The notes below the pieces were generated by a model that did not search any database, had not been told where the DNA came from, and was given only the letters and a program-made list of their open reading frames with translations. From Pontibacter sp. G13 (lineage in GTDB: Bacteria; Bacteroidota; Bacteroidia; J057): a stretch of DNA of 64,000 bases. The stretch spans positions 7,440,001 through 7,504,000 of the forward strand of contig NZ_CP134696.1 of assembly GCF_031851795.1 (NCBI RefSeq), in the 5' to 3' direction. A program made the position numbers and the translations under genes. How positions within the stretch are numbered: the stretch's first letter is position 1; every line of letters starts with the position of its first letter. This document shows, piece after piece, positions 51,701-58,454 of the stretch.

Positions 51701-52266
51701 TGTTGGACGGCGGTGATTCCAGGAGTGGTGGGTTCCATCAGGGAGAAAATGGAATCGGAGACAATTCCCCCGGCACCGCCATTGAGGTTCCGGTCATATA
51801 TGGCATAGACGAGAAACGGCTTTCCATTTTGGTTGGAATCTTGTCTTATGAACGTTGCTGCCAGATAGGCCCGGTCCGGATTGCCGGGGTCGGGGAAGGG
51901 CAGGAAGGCCTGCATAATACCCTCACCGAAAAAATTATAGATTGGCTGGTGAAATTCATTGAAGATGGTGTCCATCCATTCGTAAAGGAGCAGGTTGCCG
52001 CATGCGTCCGAAAGGGAGGTGCTGAAGATGCTTCCTCCCCCGGTCCCTCCCCAAGGATTATTTACCGGATAATGGACGGGGGTGGGATCCCCCTGGTGGA
52101 AGGACATGCCGGAAGTACCATATGCGTACCAATTGTAGGTCTCGGCCTGCCCGAGAACGCTGGATGGGGTTGCCGCCAGCCAGCCGAGGATGAGTATCCC
52201 GAGGCATAGGGGCCTGATGATTCCGGCAGGTCGGGCATCCCGGCCTTTTCCGAAGGTGAGGATCAT
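48772..52266 (-). CDS. Large secreted adhesin-like protein with type B T9SS (gliding-associated) C-terminal domain
   Basis: 1164 residues from ATG 52266, whose ATGA overlaps the upstream stop; ATG 52272 is also in frame. Signal peptide to about residue 40. A propeller-like N-terminal region covers about 45-430 ('NWYAYGTSGMSFHQGDPTP' onward). Then eight modules of about 70 residues, each starting like 'DLGPDSILCEGD' and ending like 'GTYSISVSNACGT', so each has a Cys pair. The last 90 residues ('NAFSPNGDGPNETI', 'VFARNGQLLF', 'WDGTHGGAPLPQGAY') are the CHU_C/type B sorting domain that attaches proteins to the cell surface. The DNA is far richer in G and C than its neighbours. Confidence 0.88.
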   Translation of the reverse strand: MILTFGKGRDARPAGIIRPLCLGILILGWLAATPSSVLGQAETYNWYAYGTSGMSFHQGDPTPVHYPVNNPWGGTGGGSIFSTSLSDACGNLLLYEWMDTIFNEFHQPIYNFFGEGIMQAFLPFPDPGNPDRAYLAATFIRQDSNQNGKPFLVYAIYDRNLNGGAGGIVSDSIFSLMEPTTPGITAVQHANGRDYWLVACDTSTGDMHSYLVDPNGIDPNPVISPFNIQISQGNQEIVHSRMRANIRGDRIVFTQWESQILNVFDFDNAAGILSNWISVSGFPPPPVPWVVGIFYDIEISPNGDLLYYINYDRVYQVDLTQSTAAAMLASNQLIYQDPPSLTAFGTYLFQVYSAMQLGPDGRIYLASPFIGHYYPATTPIPSAFHTVGNIPNPDIPGPGCGFIPDSSFVMGPYGTNGDLPHFPAFYFMPREISLGSSPVCEGVPVSMHLDFPVRHPDSIRWWPGDTLPDGATATLLGDTVLHAFSTPGWYEVEAWIYQGCPEPDTLRDSIWVDPVPLADLGPDTILCQSDAPLELAVKHDSLLSHNWSTGSFWDTLSVQQSGTYWVQSSGVCGVATDTVEIRLVDPTPPDLGPDRWLCASDTIVLDGSIDLGTYLWQDGSTDSTLSVTQQGTYIVEAANLCGTFLDTLTVLFEEDPWVDLGPDSILCEGDTLWLATAFTGNGFSQYAWQNGATGGRFPAAWTGTFHLTLSNFCGSASDTVRLEFNTPLEPDLGPDSLPCEGEPMVLDPMVDARDYRWQDGSDLASLEVGTTGTYSISVSNACGTFLDSVDITRVPVPVAFLGNDTTLCLGETLELAPAIPGQDIRWGDGSGGGSYRVDAAGTYSVWTANLHCMDSARINIGYAPAPVAELGPDKAICGGSVRIVDVAQASASYRWEDGTTEPRREFTEGGTYWVAVSTACATASDTLILEGLPRPVVELGPDSVLCPGDSILFDVRMEGASYEWADGFSGGIRTIRNPGYLHVVLRSVCGSASDERFLHPGAQPEIRLEGDSVACEDTPVRVRAWSSDAITWPDGSGGEYFLWEAPGPVWASAWNECGTDADTLLIRRIPCGCPITVPNAFSPNGDGPNETISPIHGGCPFTRYRWQVFARNGQLLFSTQDPSAVWDGTHGGAPLPQGAYAWILDFGLEDGTTRVISGVMTLIR

Positions 52267-54974
52267 TTCCATCTTACATTCAAGCTAGTTTGTATCATCC
52301 ATTCCGGGGTGGTTGCCCAGTCGGCGTCCCCGGAAAGGGGGTTGTGGCGGAACCTCCGGAGGGAGGTTTCCAGGAAGACATGCTTTCCGAAGGGCATCTG
52401 GGCCATGAGCCAGATGCCCGATTTGGCCTGTCGGGGAAATTCAGCCCGATAGTGCCATCCGGCAGAGAGATTCCATCCGTTTCCGGTCATTCCCTGCATC
52501 CCCACCTGCAGATCCCGGATATCCTGCTGCGCTCCCCCGAATTCGGTCTGGATCCAGGACCCTGCGGCAGTCAGGCCCAGTTGCCCCCAGGTGAGGACCT
52601 GGCTGATCCCCGCCATCTGGGAGATGAATCCAGGGGTGTCGTCCCGGCTCTGGATCTGGCGGGTCCATATGACATTCCCGGAGCCGGTCAACTGTCCCCT
52701 TGCCCACTGGTGGGAAGCCTGGACGGAGATCAGGGAATGGGAGACTTCTGTCTGCGCCACGCTGTCAACTGGGGAAATGGTCCTGAAAAACGGGGCATAG
52801 GACAGCGTGAATCCCAGTCCGGATTTGGGATGGAATTGGACATGTCCCCCGGCGCTCTGGGAGATGGACCGCCGGACGGGGCCCGGCAGGTCGAATGGAC
52901 TCAGGTCCTCCCGGTAATGGGCGCCGACTCCGAGGCGTCCCTGCCAGAACCGCTGGTCCAACTGGAGGGACTTGTGGTTCCGCTGTATGAGGAGGGGAGC
53001 CCCCAGGGAGGCGTAGGATGCGTCCGATTGGGTCATCGTGGCCGACAGTTGGTTTCCGGGGAATGGGCGTACCCCCATCTGGATCTGCCAGGAGTTCCCC
53101 GATTGGTCGGTGGGGGCTGGAATCCGGAGGGTGTCGGACCCGGTCGCGTCATCCGGCAAGGTCGGGCGGAGCATGGACCTGAACCAATTCCCCGAAATCT
53201 GGATCCGGTCCTTTCCGAGGGAGCCGTTTGCCTGGAGCCCGGCCAGCAAATTGGTGTTCAGGTATCCGGAGACGGGCGGGCCTCCGGTGTTCCAGGGCAT
53301 GGGCCGCTCATCGATCCAGATGGCCATGCCCGTGACCTGGAGGGATTCCCGGACCCGGATACCGAGCTTTCCCGCCACCACCTTTGGCTTGGGCCGGTCC
53401 TGTTCGGTGCTGTCGAGCTGCCAGATCATCGGCATCAGTTCGCCGACGGTGACTCCCAGTTCCCATGGGCCCGGCGCATATACCATGTCCATTCCCCGGA
53501 CTCCGATCCCATCCAGCGTATTCGAGGAATAGCTGGGGAATACCGTCCCGACTTGCATGGTCCGGATATCGGACATGATCCTTTCCGCCTTGGACAGCGC
53601 CCCGACCTTGCCCAGCATCCCCGGATTGGCGAGCATGCCGGCCAATGAGGTGGCATCGAGCGAGTCTGCCTTCGCGGCCATTTCTATGATCTCCAGATAG
53701 GGGGCCAGATCCCCTGCTAGGAGTTCCAGTTCCCGGTATCGGGTATCCAGGCTGTCCAGATGGTCGCACTGCCGGCATTGCCGGTGCCAGTACCGGAGGG
53801 CTTCCGGATCGGCCTGGCCGAGGGAGTCCGAGAAGTGGGCCAGTTCCGTGGAATCGGCATGCGGATATCGGGTGCGGAATGCACGGCATGAATCCATCAA
53901 TGCCTGATATTCCGGCGCATTTTGGACTTTCCGGAGGTTCAGGTATTGCCTGTACATCTGGAGGTCCTGCCGGAGCAGCGAATCCCCGGCCAGTTCTTCC
54001 CAGCCGCCGTATCCGAGCCCGCGTGCCCGGTCGTCCGCGGTTCCGAGTATCTGCGCCAATTCCTGTTCCCTGAGGCTGGACAGCGATTGGTACCATTCGC
54101 TTCCCTTCCGGTGCTTGTCCCTCAGCCCCCGGACGCGATCGTCCTGCCCGAGATGGGATAGGATTTCCCGTTCCTCCGCCCGGATGGCCGCTTCGGCCTT
54201 GGCGCGCAACCGGCTGAGCAATGCCGCACGGTCCAGACCGAGGTTGATCCGGTTCATGCGGTAGGAGAACTGCTCATTTTCCGTGGAATAATGGATCTGG
54301 GCCGTAAGGGGGATGCCGAAAGCCGTCACCCTGGGGGCCGCCTCGAACCGCAGGTACCGGGTGACCGGAGGGGGAAATCCGATGGAAAGGCCCGGCGGTT
54401 CCGGAAGGGTGGAATATTGGCCGGTCAGGCGGAATGAGCCGCCGATAGAGAACTGCGAATTGCGTCTGTCCCATACCTCTTCCGCCCCTTCCCGCAGCCG
54501 GGAAAATGCCTTCTGCCGATACCAGTGTACATTCCTGCATGCCGTGGCGAGTTCCTCCCGGGTATCGCCGTCCAGGAGGAAAATGCAGAGCTGGTAGACT
54601 CCGGTCTGCAGGGAATCCAACCCGCCGGCGGATTGCGCACCGTATTGCATCGGGGTGGGCGGCAGGCCGATCTCCCGGTAGTCCAGGGCATTGCTGCCGG
54701 CCTGAATAACGGGGCTCTCCCAGCTCATGCGCAATGAGCCCCGGTTGTCGGTCAGGTAGGCCTCCATCTTCAGGCGACGGCTCCCCACGGTCCCGAGGAT
54801 CTCCACACGGAATACATCCTGCACCTGGAAGGTCGTGGGCACCTGCAACGGAAACCGTATGACCGATTGCGCCACGAGGGAATGTCCCGTGATCCAGATA
54901 CAGCATGCAAGGAGGAGGTGCTTCAAGGGGCGGTGTTTTGTCCGGGTTGCGGGAAATATCCCATTGGATGGCAA
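52263..54974 (-). CDS. Large outer-membrane-barrel-like protein, partner of the type B T9SS protein
   Basis: 903 residues. Signal peptide 1-35 ('LKHLLLACCIWITGHSLVAQ'). N-terminal beta domain to about residue 230, a charged helical middle (about 250-460, rich in Arg/Glu/Asp with 'CRQCDHLDSLD'), and a C-terminal half of alternating amphipathic strands ('KLGIRVRESLQVTGMAIWI', 'WNLSAGWHYRAEF', 'MIQTSLNVRW') that looks like a beta-barrel. It does not match the roughly 330-residue PorP/SprF proteins that usually accompany type B substrates. The stop overlaps the next start (ATGA), implying coupled translation. GC-rich like its partner. Family not recognised. Confidence 0.68.
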   Translation of the reverse strand: MPSNGIFPATRTKHRPLKHLLLACCIWITGHSLVAQSVIRFPLQVPTTFQVQDVFRVEILGTVGSRRLKMEAYLTDNRGSLRMSWESPVIQAGSNALDYREIGLPPTPMQYGAQSAGGLDSLQTGVYQLCIFLLDGDTREELATACRNVHWYRQKAFSRLREGAEEVWDRRNSQFSIGGSFRLTGQYSTLPEPPGLSIGFPPPVTRYLRFEAAPRVTAFGIPLTAQIHYSTENEQFSYRMNRINLGLDRAALLSRLRAKAEAAIRAEEREILSHLGQDDRVRGLRDKHRKGSEWYQSLSSLREQELAQILGTADDRARGLGYGGWEELAGDSLLRQDLQMYRQYLNLRKVQNAPEYQALMDSCRAFRTRYPHADSTELAHFSDSLGQADPEALRYWHRQCRQCDHLDSLDTRYRELELLAGDLAPYLEIIEMAAKADSLDATSLAGMLANPGMLGKVGALSKAERIMSDIRTMQVGTVFPSYSSNTLDGIGVRGMDMVYAPGPWELGVTVGELMPMIWQLDSTEQDRPKPKVVAGKLGIRVRESLQVTGMAIWIDERPMPWNTGGPPVSGYLNTNLLAGLQANGSLGKDRIQISGNWFRSMLRPTLPDDATGSDTLRIPAPTDQSGNSWQIQMGVRPFPGNQLSATMTQSDASYASLGAPLLIQRNHKSLQLDQRFWQGRLGVGAHYREDLSPFDLPGPVRRSISQSAGGHVQFHPKSGLGFTLSYAPFFRTISPVDSVAQTEVSHSLISVQASHQWARGQLTGSGNVIWTRQIQSRDDTPGFISQMAGISQVLTWGQLGLTAAGSWIQTEFGGAQQDIRDLQVGMQGMTGNGWNLSAGWHYRAEFPRQAKSGIWLMAQMPFGKHVFLETSLRRFRHNPLSGDADWATTPEWMIQTSLNVRWK

Positions 54975-54999
54975 TATAGGATTGTCCGGGCAGAGATGC

Positions 55000-55079
55000 T
55001 TGTTTGGGGGTGGGAAAATTACCTGGGGTAAATGATACTGAGGATTGGGATTTTCTTGTTTTCGGAATCGGGGGGCTTC
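55000..55079 (+). repeat. Paired repeat R3, right copy
   Basis: It shares TTGTTTGGGGGTGGG, GGGGTAAATGAT and TTTCTTGTTTTCGG with 43812-43906. It begins about 25 bases upstream of the start codon of the barrel-like gene, and so may carry its promoter. Confidence 0.55.
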
Positions 55080-55099
55080 GGTATGTTGGGGTGCAAGTG

Positions 55100-55156
55100 T
55101 TGAACGTGGGGCTTGAAAATGGCTCTATGGGGGCCATTTTCAAGCCCCACGTTCAA
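55100..55156. repeat. Perfect 24-bp inverted repeat
   Basis: Arms at 55100-55123 and 55133-55156 are perfectly complementary (starting TTGAACGTGGGGCTTG) around a 9-base loop. It lies between the start of the minus-strand barrel-like gene and the 3' end of the minus-strand gene at 55303. No T-run follows. It may be a transcript-end hairpin; no gene is seen from 54975 to 55302. Confidence 0.8.
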
Positions 55157-55302
55157 GGCGCGGTTGACACACTTTTCTGAACATTCCCTTTCTCGATTAC
55201 TTTTAAGATAAATCTTAGGTTAGTTTGGACTTCCATAGTTTTTCTTACTCAATTATTTAGGAAAACTCTTCAAACAAACCTTCGCCAGAAATCCACATTC
55301 CA

Positions 55303-55767
55303 TCAAGGCGAGATTCCAAATATCACCATATTGTCCAGACTATTGCAGGGGTCACAAACCATTTTTCCGCTTGTATAATCTTCCTTTCTGATCAATTCTC
55401 CATCTTCTGAGTAGAAAACCCATACACCATACTTTTCACCATTTTGAAATTGTACACAGCACCTAATAAGCCCATTGTCCCAAAATTCAATGAACCTCAT
55501 ACTAGGGTTTCCATATACATTCCAACTCGCGCCGAATTCTGTTGCATTATCCGTACTGGATATACTATATATTTGAGATCTGTTCGAATCTGATTCAGGG
55601 TAGGAATATATCTTAATAGCAGTAGTTTGAGGGTTTCCTGATTGATCAATTCCCCACCTTCTTACAGCTATGCTGTCGAAGAATTGTTCATGGAATCCTT
55701 GAGACAGAACCCCTTTGGGGTACCAATTTGCTATTAGTGCCATAATGGCAATGATGATCAATCTCAT
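55303..55767 (-). CDS. Small secreted YwqK/MORN-like protein, copy B
   Basis: 154 residues. Signal peptide almost identical to that of copy A ('IIAIMALIANWYPKGVLSQG'). The middle differs from copy A, but the C-terminal 'FWDNGLIRCCVQFQNGEKYG' and 'YSEDGELIRKEDYTSGKMVC' are conserved. The upstream 400 bases are nearly identical to those of copy A, so both probably share one promoter type. Function unknown. Confidence 0.65.
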   Translation of the reverse strand: MRLIIIAIMALIANWYPKGVLSQGFHEQFFDSIAVRRWGIDQSGNPQTTAIKIYSYPESDSNRSQIYSISSTDNATEFGASWNVYGNPSMRFIEFWDNGLIRCCVQFQNGEKYGVWVFYSEDGELIRKEDYTSGKMVCDPCNSLDNMVIFGISP

Positions 55768-56175
55768 GGTTTTGGATATTTAATGGTTACTTTTCGATCT
55801 GGTTTTCTCTGCACTTCGGTAGTGGCTTGGCCTGACTTTCGCCTCATTCAGATATTTCTGAGTTTCGAGTTTTTGGGCCATTTGTATTAGAATGTTCTTG
55901 AGCAGCATTTGCCCTATTTTCGGGGGGATTTTTATTGTAGGCATTTTTCCTTTCCTCTTGGAGAGCCGAATTGCTCCACGCGCCAGCGCAATTGCCGAAA
56001 TCCGGTTCAGCCAAAGGGGGGCAGCGCAATTACCGAAATCCGCCGCGCCGTCAAAGGGTGAAAGATCCTGCCCTGCGGGCGCCCAACCTGCGACTCCCCT
56101 TGTTGTAAGGGTGAGATCCCGTATAAATTTCCCGGCTGCACGGATGCCATCGCTTCGAAATTTTACGGGATGACG
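55674..56175. repeat. Segmental duplication, right copy
   Basis: Duplicate of 45830-46290, covering the start of the copy B gene, its upstream region and one structured repeat unit. It differs mainly by an inserted block at about 56000-56040 that itself duplicates GCGCAATTGCCGAAATCCG-like sequence. A further truncated repeat head continues to about 56280. Apart from repeats nothing is seen from 55768 to 56355. Confidence 0.85.
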
Positions 56176-56355
56176 CAGTTTTTTTGGGTGGAAGCCGGAT
56201 TGTCCGCTTATGCTCTTGTCGGGCATTAGAAATACCCGCTTGTGATGTGTCGTCCCTACAGGACTTGGGCCCGCGCAATTGCCGAAATCCACCGCGCCGG
56301 CAAAGGGTGGCGGGGCGTGGGAATCGACGAAATGTGGCCCAGTAAAAGAAGAAGG

Positions 56356-56874
56356 CTATCGGCAATCATCAATTTGATGCTCGAGCGTAAACTCTCTTCT
56401 AATCTCAGGATTATTTATATCCAAAATAGCCTGAAAATGTATCCTGAAAAATGAATACGGTTTATTGGCATTGGATGTCTTAGGGTGAATTTTGAGTCGA
56501 ATATGCTTACGATCTCTAGGCTTTAAACAGAAAAAGCTGGATGACCTGTAGCCAGTAACTTTAGCCGGAGCGGAAGTTAAGGCTTGGATTTTATATTTTT
56601 TCTGAGGCAATAAAAAGATCATAAGACTATCATTTTTAATGCTATCCGAATAAATGTCATAGGCAGTATCATATTCCATGCTTAGTATTAACGATTCGTC
56701 AAATACAATTACTATTGTACTATCCAGCTGATTGAATACTGAGATCTCTAAATAATAAGTAGAGGTCGCCTGCTCAAAACGACAATCCTCTACAGCCAAC
56801 TCAATAGGCTTATCTAGAATAGAGGTTCCTATAGAGACGAAAAGGGATGCAACCAAAATCAAGAAATGAGTCAT
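56356..56874 (-). CDS. Hypothetical exported protein between repeat units
   Basis: 172 residues with an N-terminal hydrophobic segment ('FLILVASLFVSIGTSI') as probable signal peptide. A beta-rich mature part follows ('TYYLEISVFNQLDSTIVIVF', 'HIRLKIHP'), ending 'HQIDDCR'. I recognise no family. The codon use is AT-rich. It sits between a broken repeat unit (to about 56280) and the 211-bp array (from 56914), so it interrupts the repeat series. Confidence 0.6.
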   Translation of the reverse strand: MTHFLILVASLFVSIGTSILDKPIELAVEDCRFEQATSTYYLEISVFNQLDSTIVIVFDESLILSMEYDTAYDIYSDSIKNDSLMIFLLPQKKYKIQALTSAPAKVTGYRSSSFFCLKPRDRKHIRLKIHPKTSNANKPYSFFRIHFQAILDINNPEIRREFTLEHQIDDCR

Positions 56875-56913
56875 GAATTTATGTTTTGAAGAAAAGCCGG
56901 GCCAAAATTAAAC

Positions 56914-57575
56914 CGCTTGTGATGTGTCGTCCCTACAGGACTTGGGTCAAAGATCCTGCCCTGGGGGCGCCCAACCTGCGACTCCCCTTGTTGCAAGGGT
57001 GAGATCCCGTATAAATTTCCCGGCTGCTCGGATGCCATCGCTTCGAAATTTTACGGGATGACGCAGCTTTTTGGGGTGGAAGCCGGATTGTCCGCTTATG
57101 CTGTTGTCGGGCATTAGAAATACCCGGTTGTGATGTGTCGTCCCTACAGGACTTGGATCAAAGATCCTGCCCTTTGGGCGCCCAACCTGCGACTCCCCTT
57201 GTTGTAAGGGTGAGATCCCGTATAAATTTCCCAGCTGCACGGGTGCCATCGCTTCGAAATTTTACGGGATGACGGAGTTTTTTTGGGTGGAATCCGGATT
57301 GTCCGCTCATGCTGTTATCGGGCATTAGAAATACCCGCTTGTGATGTGTCGTCCCTACAGGACTTGGATCAAAGATCCTGCCCTTTGGGCACCCAACCTA
57401 CGACTCCCCTTGTTGTAAGGGTGAGATCCCGTATAAATTTCCCTGCCGCACGGATGCCATCGCTTCGAAATTTTACGGGATGACGCAGTTTTTTTGGGTG
57501 GAAGCCGGATTGTCCGCTTATGTTGTTATCGGGCATTAGAAATACCCGGTTGTGATGTGTCGTCCCTACAGGACT
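56914..57575 (+). repeat. Tandem array of a structured 211-bp repeat
   Basis: Units at 56914-57124, 57125-57335 and 57336-57546, plus the first 29 bases of a fourth. The marker GTCCCTACAG lies at 56929, 57140, 57351 and 57562, spaced exactly 211 bases, and GATCCTGCCC at 56952, 57163 and 57374, again 211. Each unit holds small hairpins: GCCC-TTT-GGGC, CCCTTG-TTG-CAAGGG, and a longer stem between ATCCCGTATAAATTTC and GAAATTTTACGGGAT. Single units occur at 46166, 48505 and 56055. Frames on the minus strand are non-coding. The array abuts the ssrA terminator. Confidence 0.9.
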
Positions 57576-57610
57576 TGGGGCAACGCGCCTGCCGAAATCC
57601 GGTCCAGCCA

Positions 57611-57646
57611 CAAAAAAACCGGCTCATACGATTCGTATGAGCCGGT
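57611..57646 (-). terminator. ssrA terminator
   Basis: A near-perfect palindrome (AACCGGCTCATACGA and complement) directly behind the CCA end of the tmRNA, followed on the minus strand by a run of seven T. Confidence 0.88.
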
Positions 57647-58019
57647 TGGTGGAGACGGCGGGAGTCGAACCCGCGTCCGGAGAAGAAGAGCGCAATACTT
57701 TCTACATGCTTAGTCGCTCTTTGATACACACAAGACTACCCGAACGACAGGATGTATCTTATGCGTTTGCCACTAAATCTTTTGCCTTGGTCGTGGCGGC
57801 CCTCGGCAGCATACCATCTGGGATGATTGTACTCCTCGAATGGATAGCCGATGATCAAACTATCCGAGAAGCATCTCTCTGTCTAATCTAATTAGGCAGC
57901 GAGCGCGTAATTTCTTTCGCCAATTAAAAAGAAGCAACTGAGGATTTAAGAGGTCCAGCTACAGCCCTCCACATGCTTATGTATCACCTCAAACGACCCG
58001 TCAATACCGTGTCGTCCCC
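57647..58019 (-). ncRNA. ssrA: Transfer-messenger RNA (tmRNA)
   Basis: 373 bases. The 5' end GGGGACG pairs with CGTCTCC next to the encoded ACCA 3' end, with a G-U at the third pair as in other tmRNAs. The T-arm 'GGACGCGGGTTCGA' reads on the minus strand. The tag frame is at 57921-57892: GGC GAA AGA AAT TAC GCG CTC GCT GCC TAA, giving GERNYALAA, the Bacteroidota-type proteolysis tag. It rescues stalled ribosomes with SmpB. One-piece form, with its own terminator. Its 3' end is a common integration site for islands. Confidence 0.96.
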
Positions 58020-58147
58020 ATGTCAAAAAACGTCCCGCAGCATTTTGCAGATGACAAAGATAGCAAACGGATACGGATTTTCAAAGTTTCGATGTTGGAC
58101 ACTTTTCATGAATTCTGACCTGAAATCGCTCAAATATTGCGTAGGGA

Positions 58148-58350
58148 TGGCCTGTAGCGGCGTCAGGGATCGGAAGGGCGAGCCCTCGTTCGGCTCAAGG
58201 GAAGGCAGGGCGAGGTCCGAGCAAGTGGTAAGTCGTTCTGGAATCTCGAACACTTCCTGCGGATTCATGGAGCTAGGCGAGCTCACGTATCGCGAGGACG
58301 GGAGCGCCAGCGGACCCCTGAAATAGCCCGACCCCGCGCTTTCATGCCAA
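58148..58350 (-). repeat. GC-rich dispersed repeat, copy 5 (inverted)
   Basis: Read on the minus strand it contains GCGGGGTCGGGC, then CTCGCCCTTCCGATCCCTGA and CGCCGCTACAGGCC, matching in order the GGGTCGGG, TCGCCCTTCC and CCTTACGCCGC blocks of copies 2-4. It fills the gap between ssrA and the DUF1573 gene; no gene is seen from 58020 to 58454. Confidence 0.6.
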
Positions 58351-58386
58351 GCGGAAATCAATTGTCAGATCGCGGGGGGACGCCCA

Positions 58387-58428
58387 AAAGACAAAGACCG
58401 GAATGAAACATCTGGCTTCATCCCGGTC
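58387..58428 (-). terminator. Terminator after the DUF1573 gene
   Basis: GACCGGAATGAA and TTCATCCCGGTC pair with one mismatch; on the minus strand the stem is followed by TTTGTCTTTT. Confidence 0.7.
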
Positions 58429-58454
58429 AATCTCTTGGATCAGTACTCGCTTTC

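Noticed and set aside
55780-56292. Minus-strand open frames of 80-170 codons through the repeats, with the phrase PVGTTHHKRVFLMPD (also 56947-57249 and 57369-57611)
   Set aside because: They follow the repeat units, differ in length only by where the repeat breaks, have no family resemblance, and the DNA conserves hairpins rather than codons.
56914-57575. CRISPR array
   Set aside because: The unit is 211 bases, adjacent units are near-identical throughout with no spacers, and no cas genes are present.
43591-57646. Insertion sequence or integrase
   Set aside because: Repeats are plentiful but no transposase, recombinase or integrase-like frame was found, so none is annotated as a mobile element.
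57647-57680. Duplicate of the ssrA 3' end as an att site at the far border of the accessory region
   Set aside because: I looked for GGAGTCGAACCC-like sequence around 43.5-44 kb and found none, so no attachment-site pair is claimed.
57637-57891. 84-codon plus-strand frame
   Set aside because: It lies entirely on the complement of the tmRNA.
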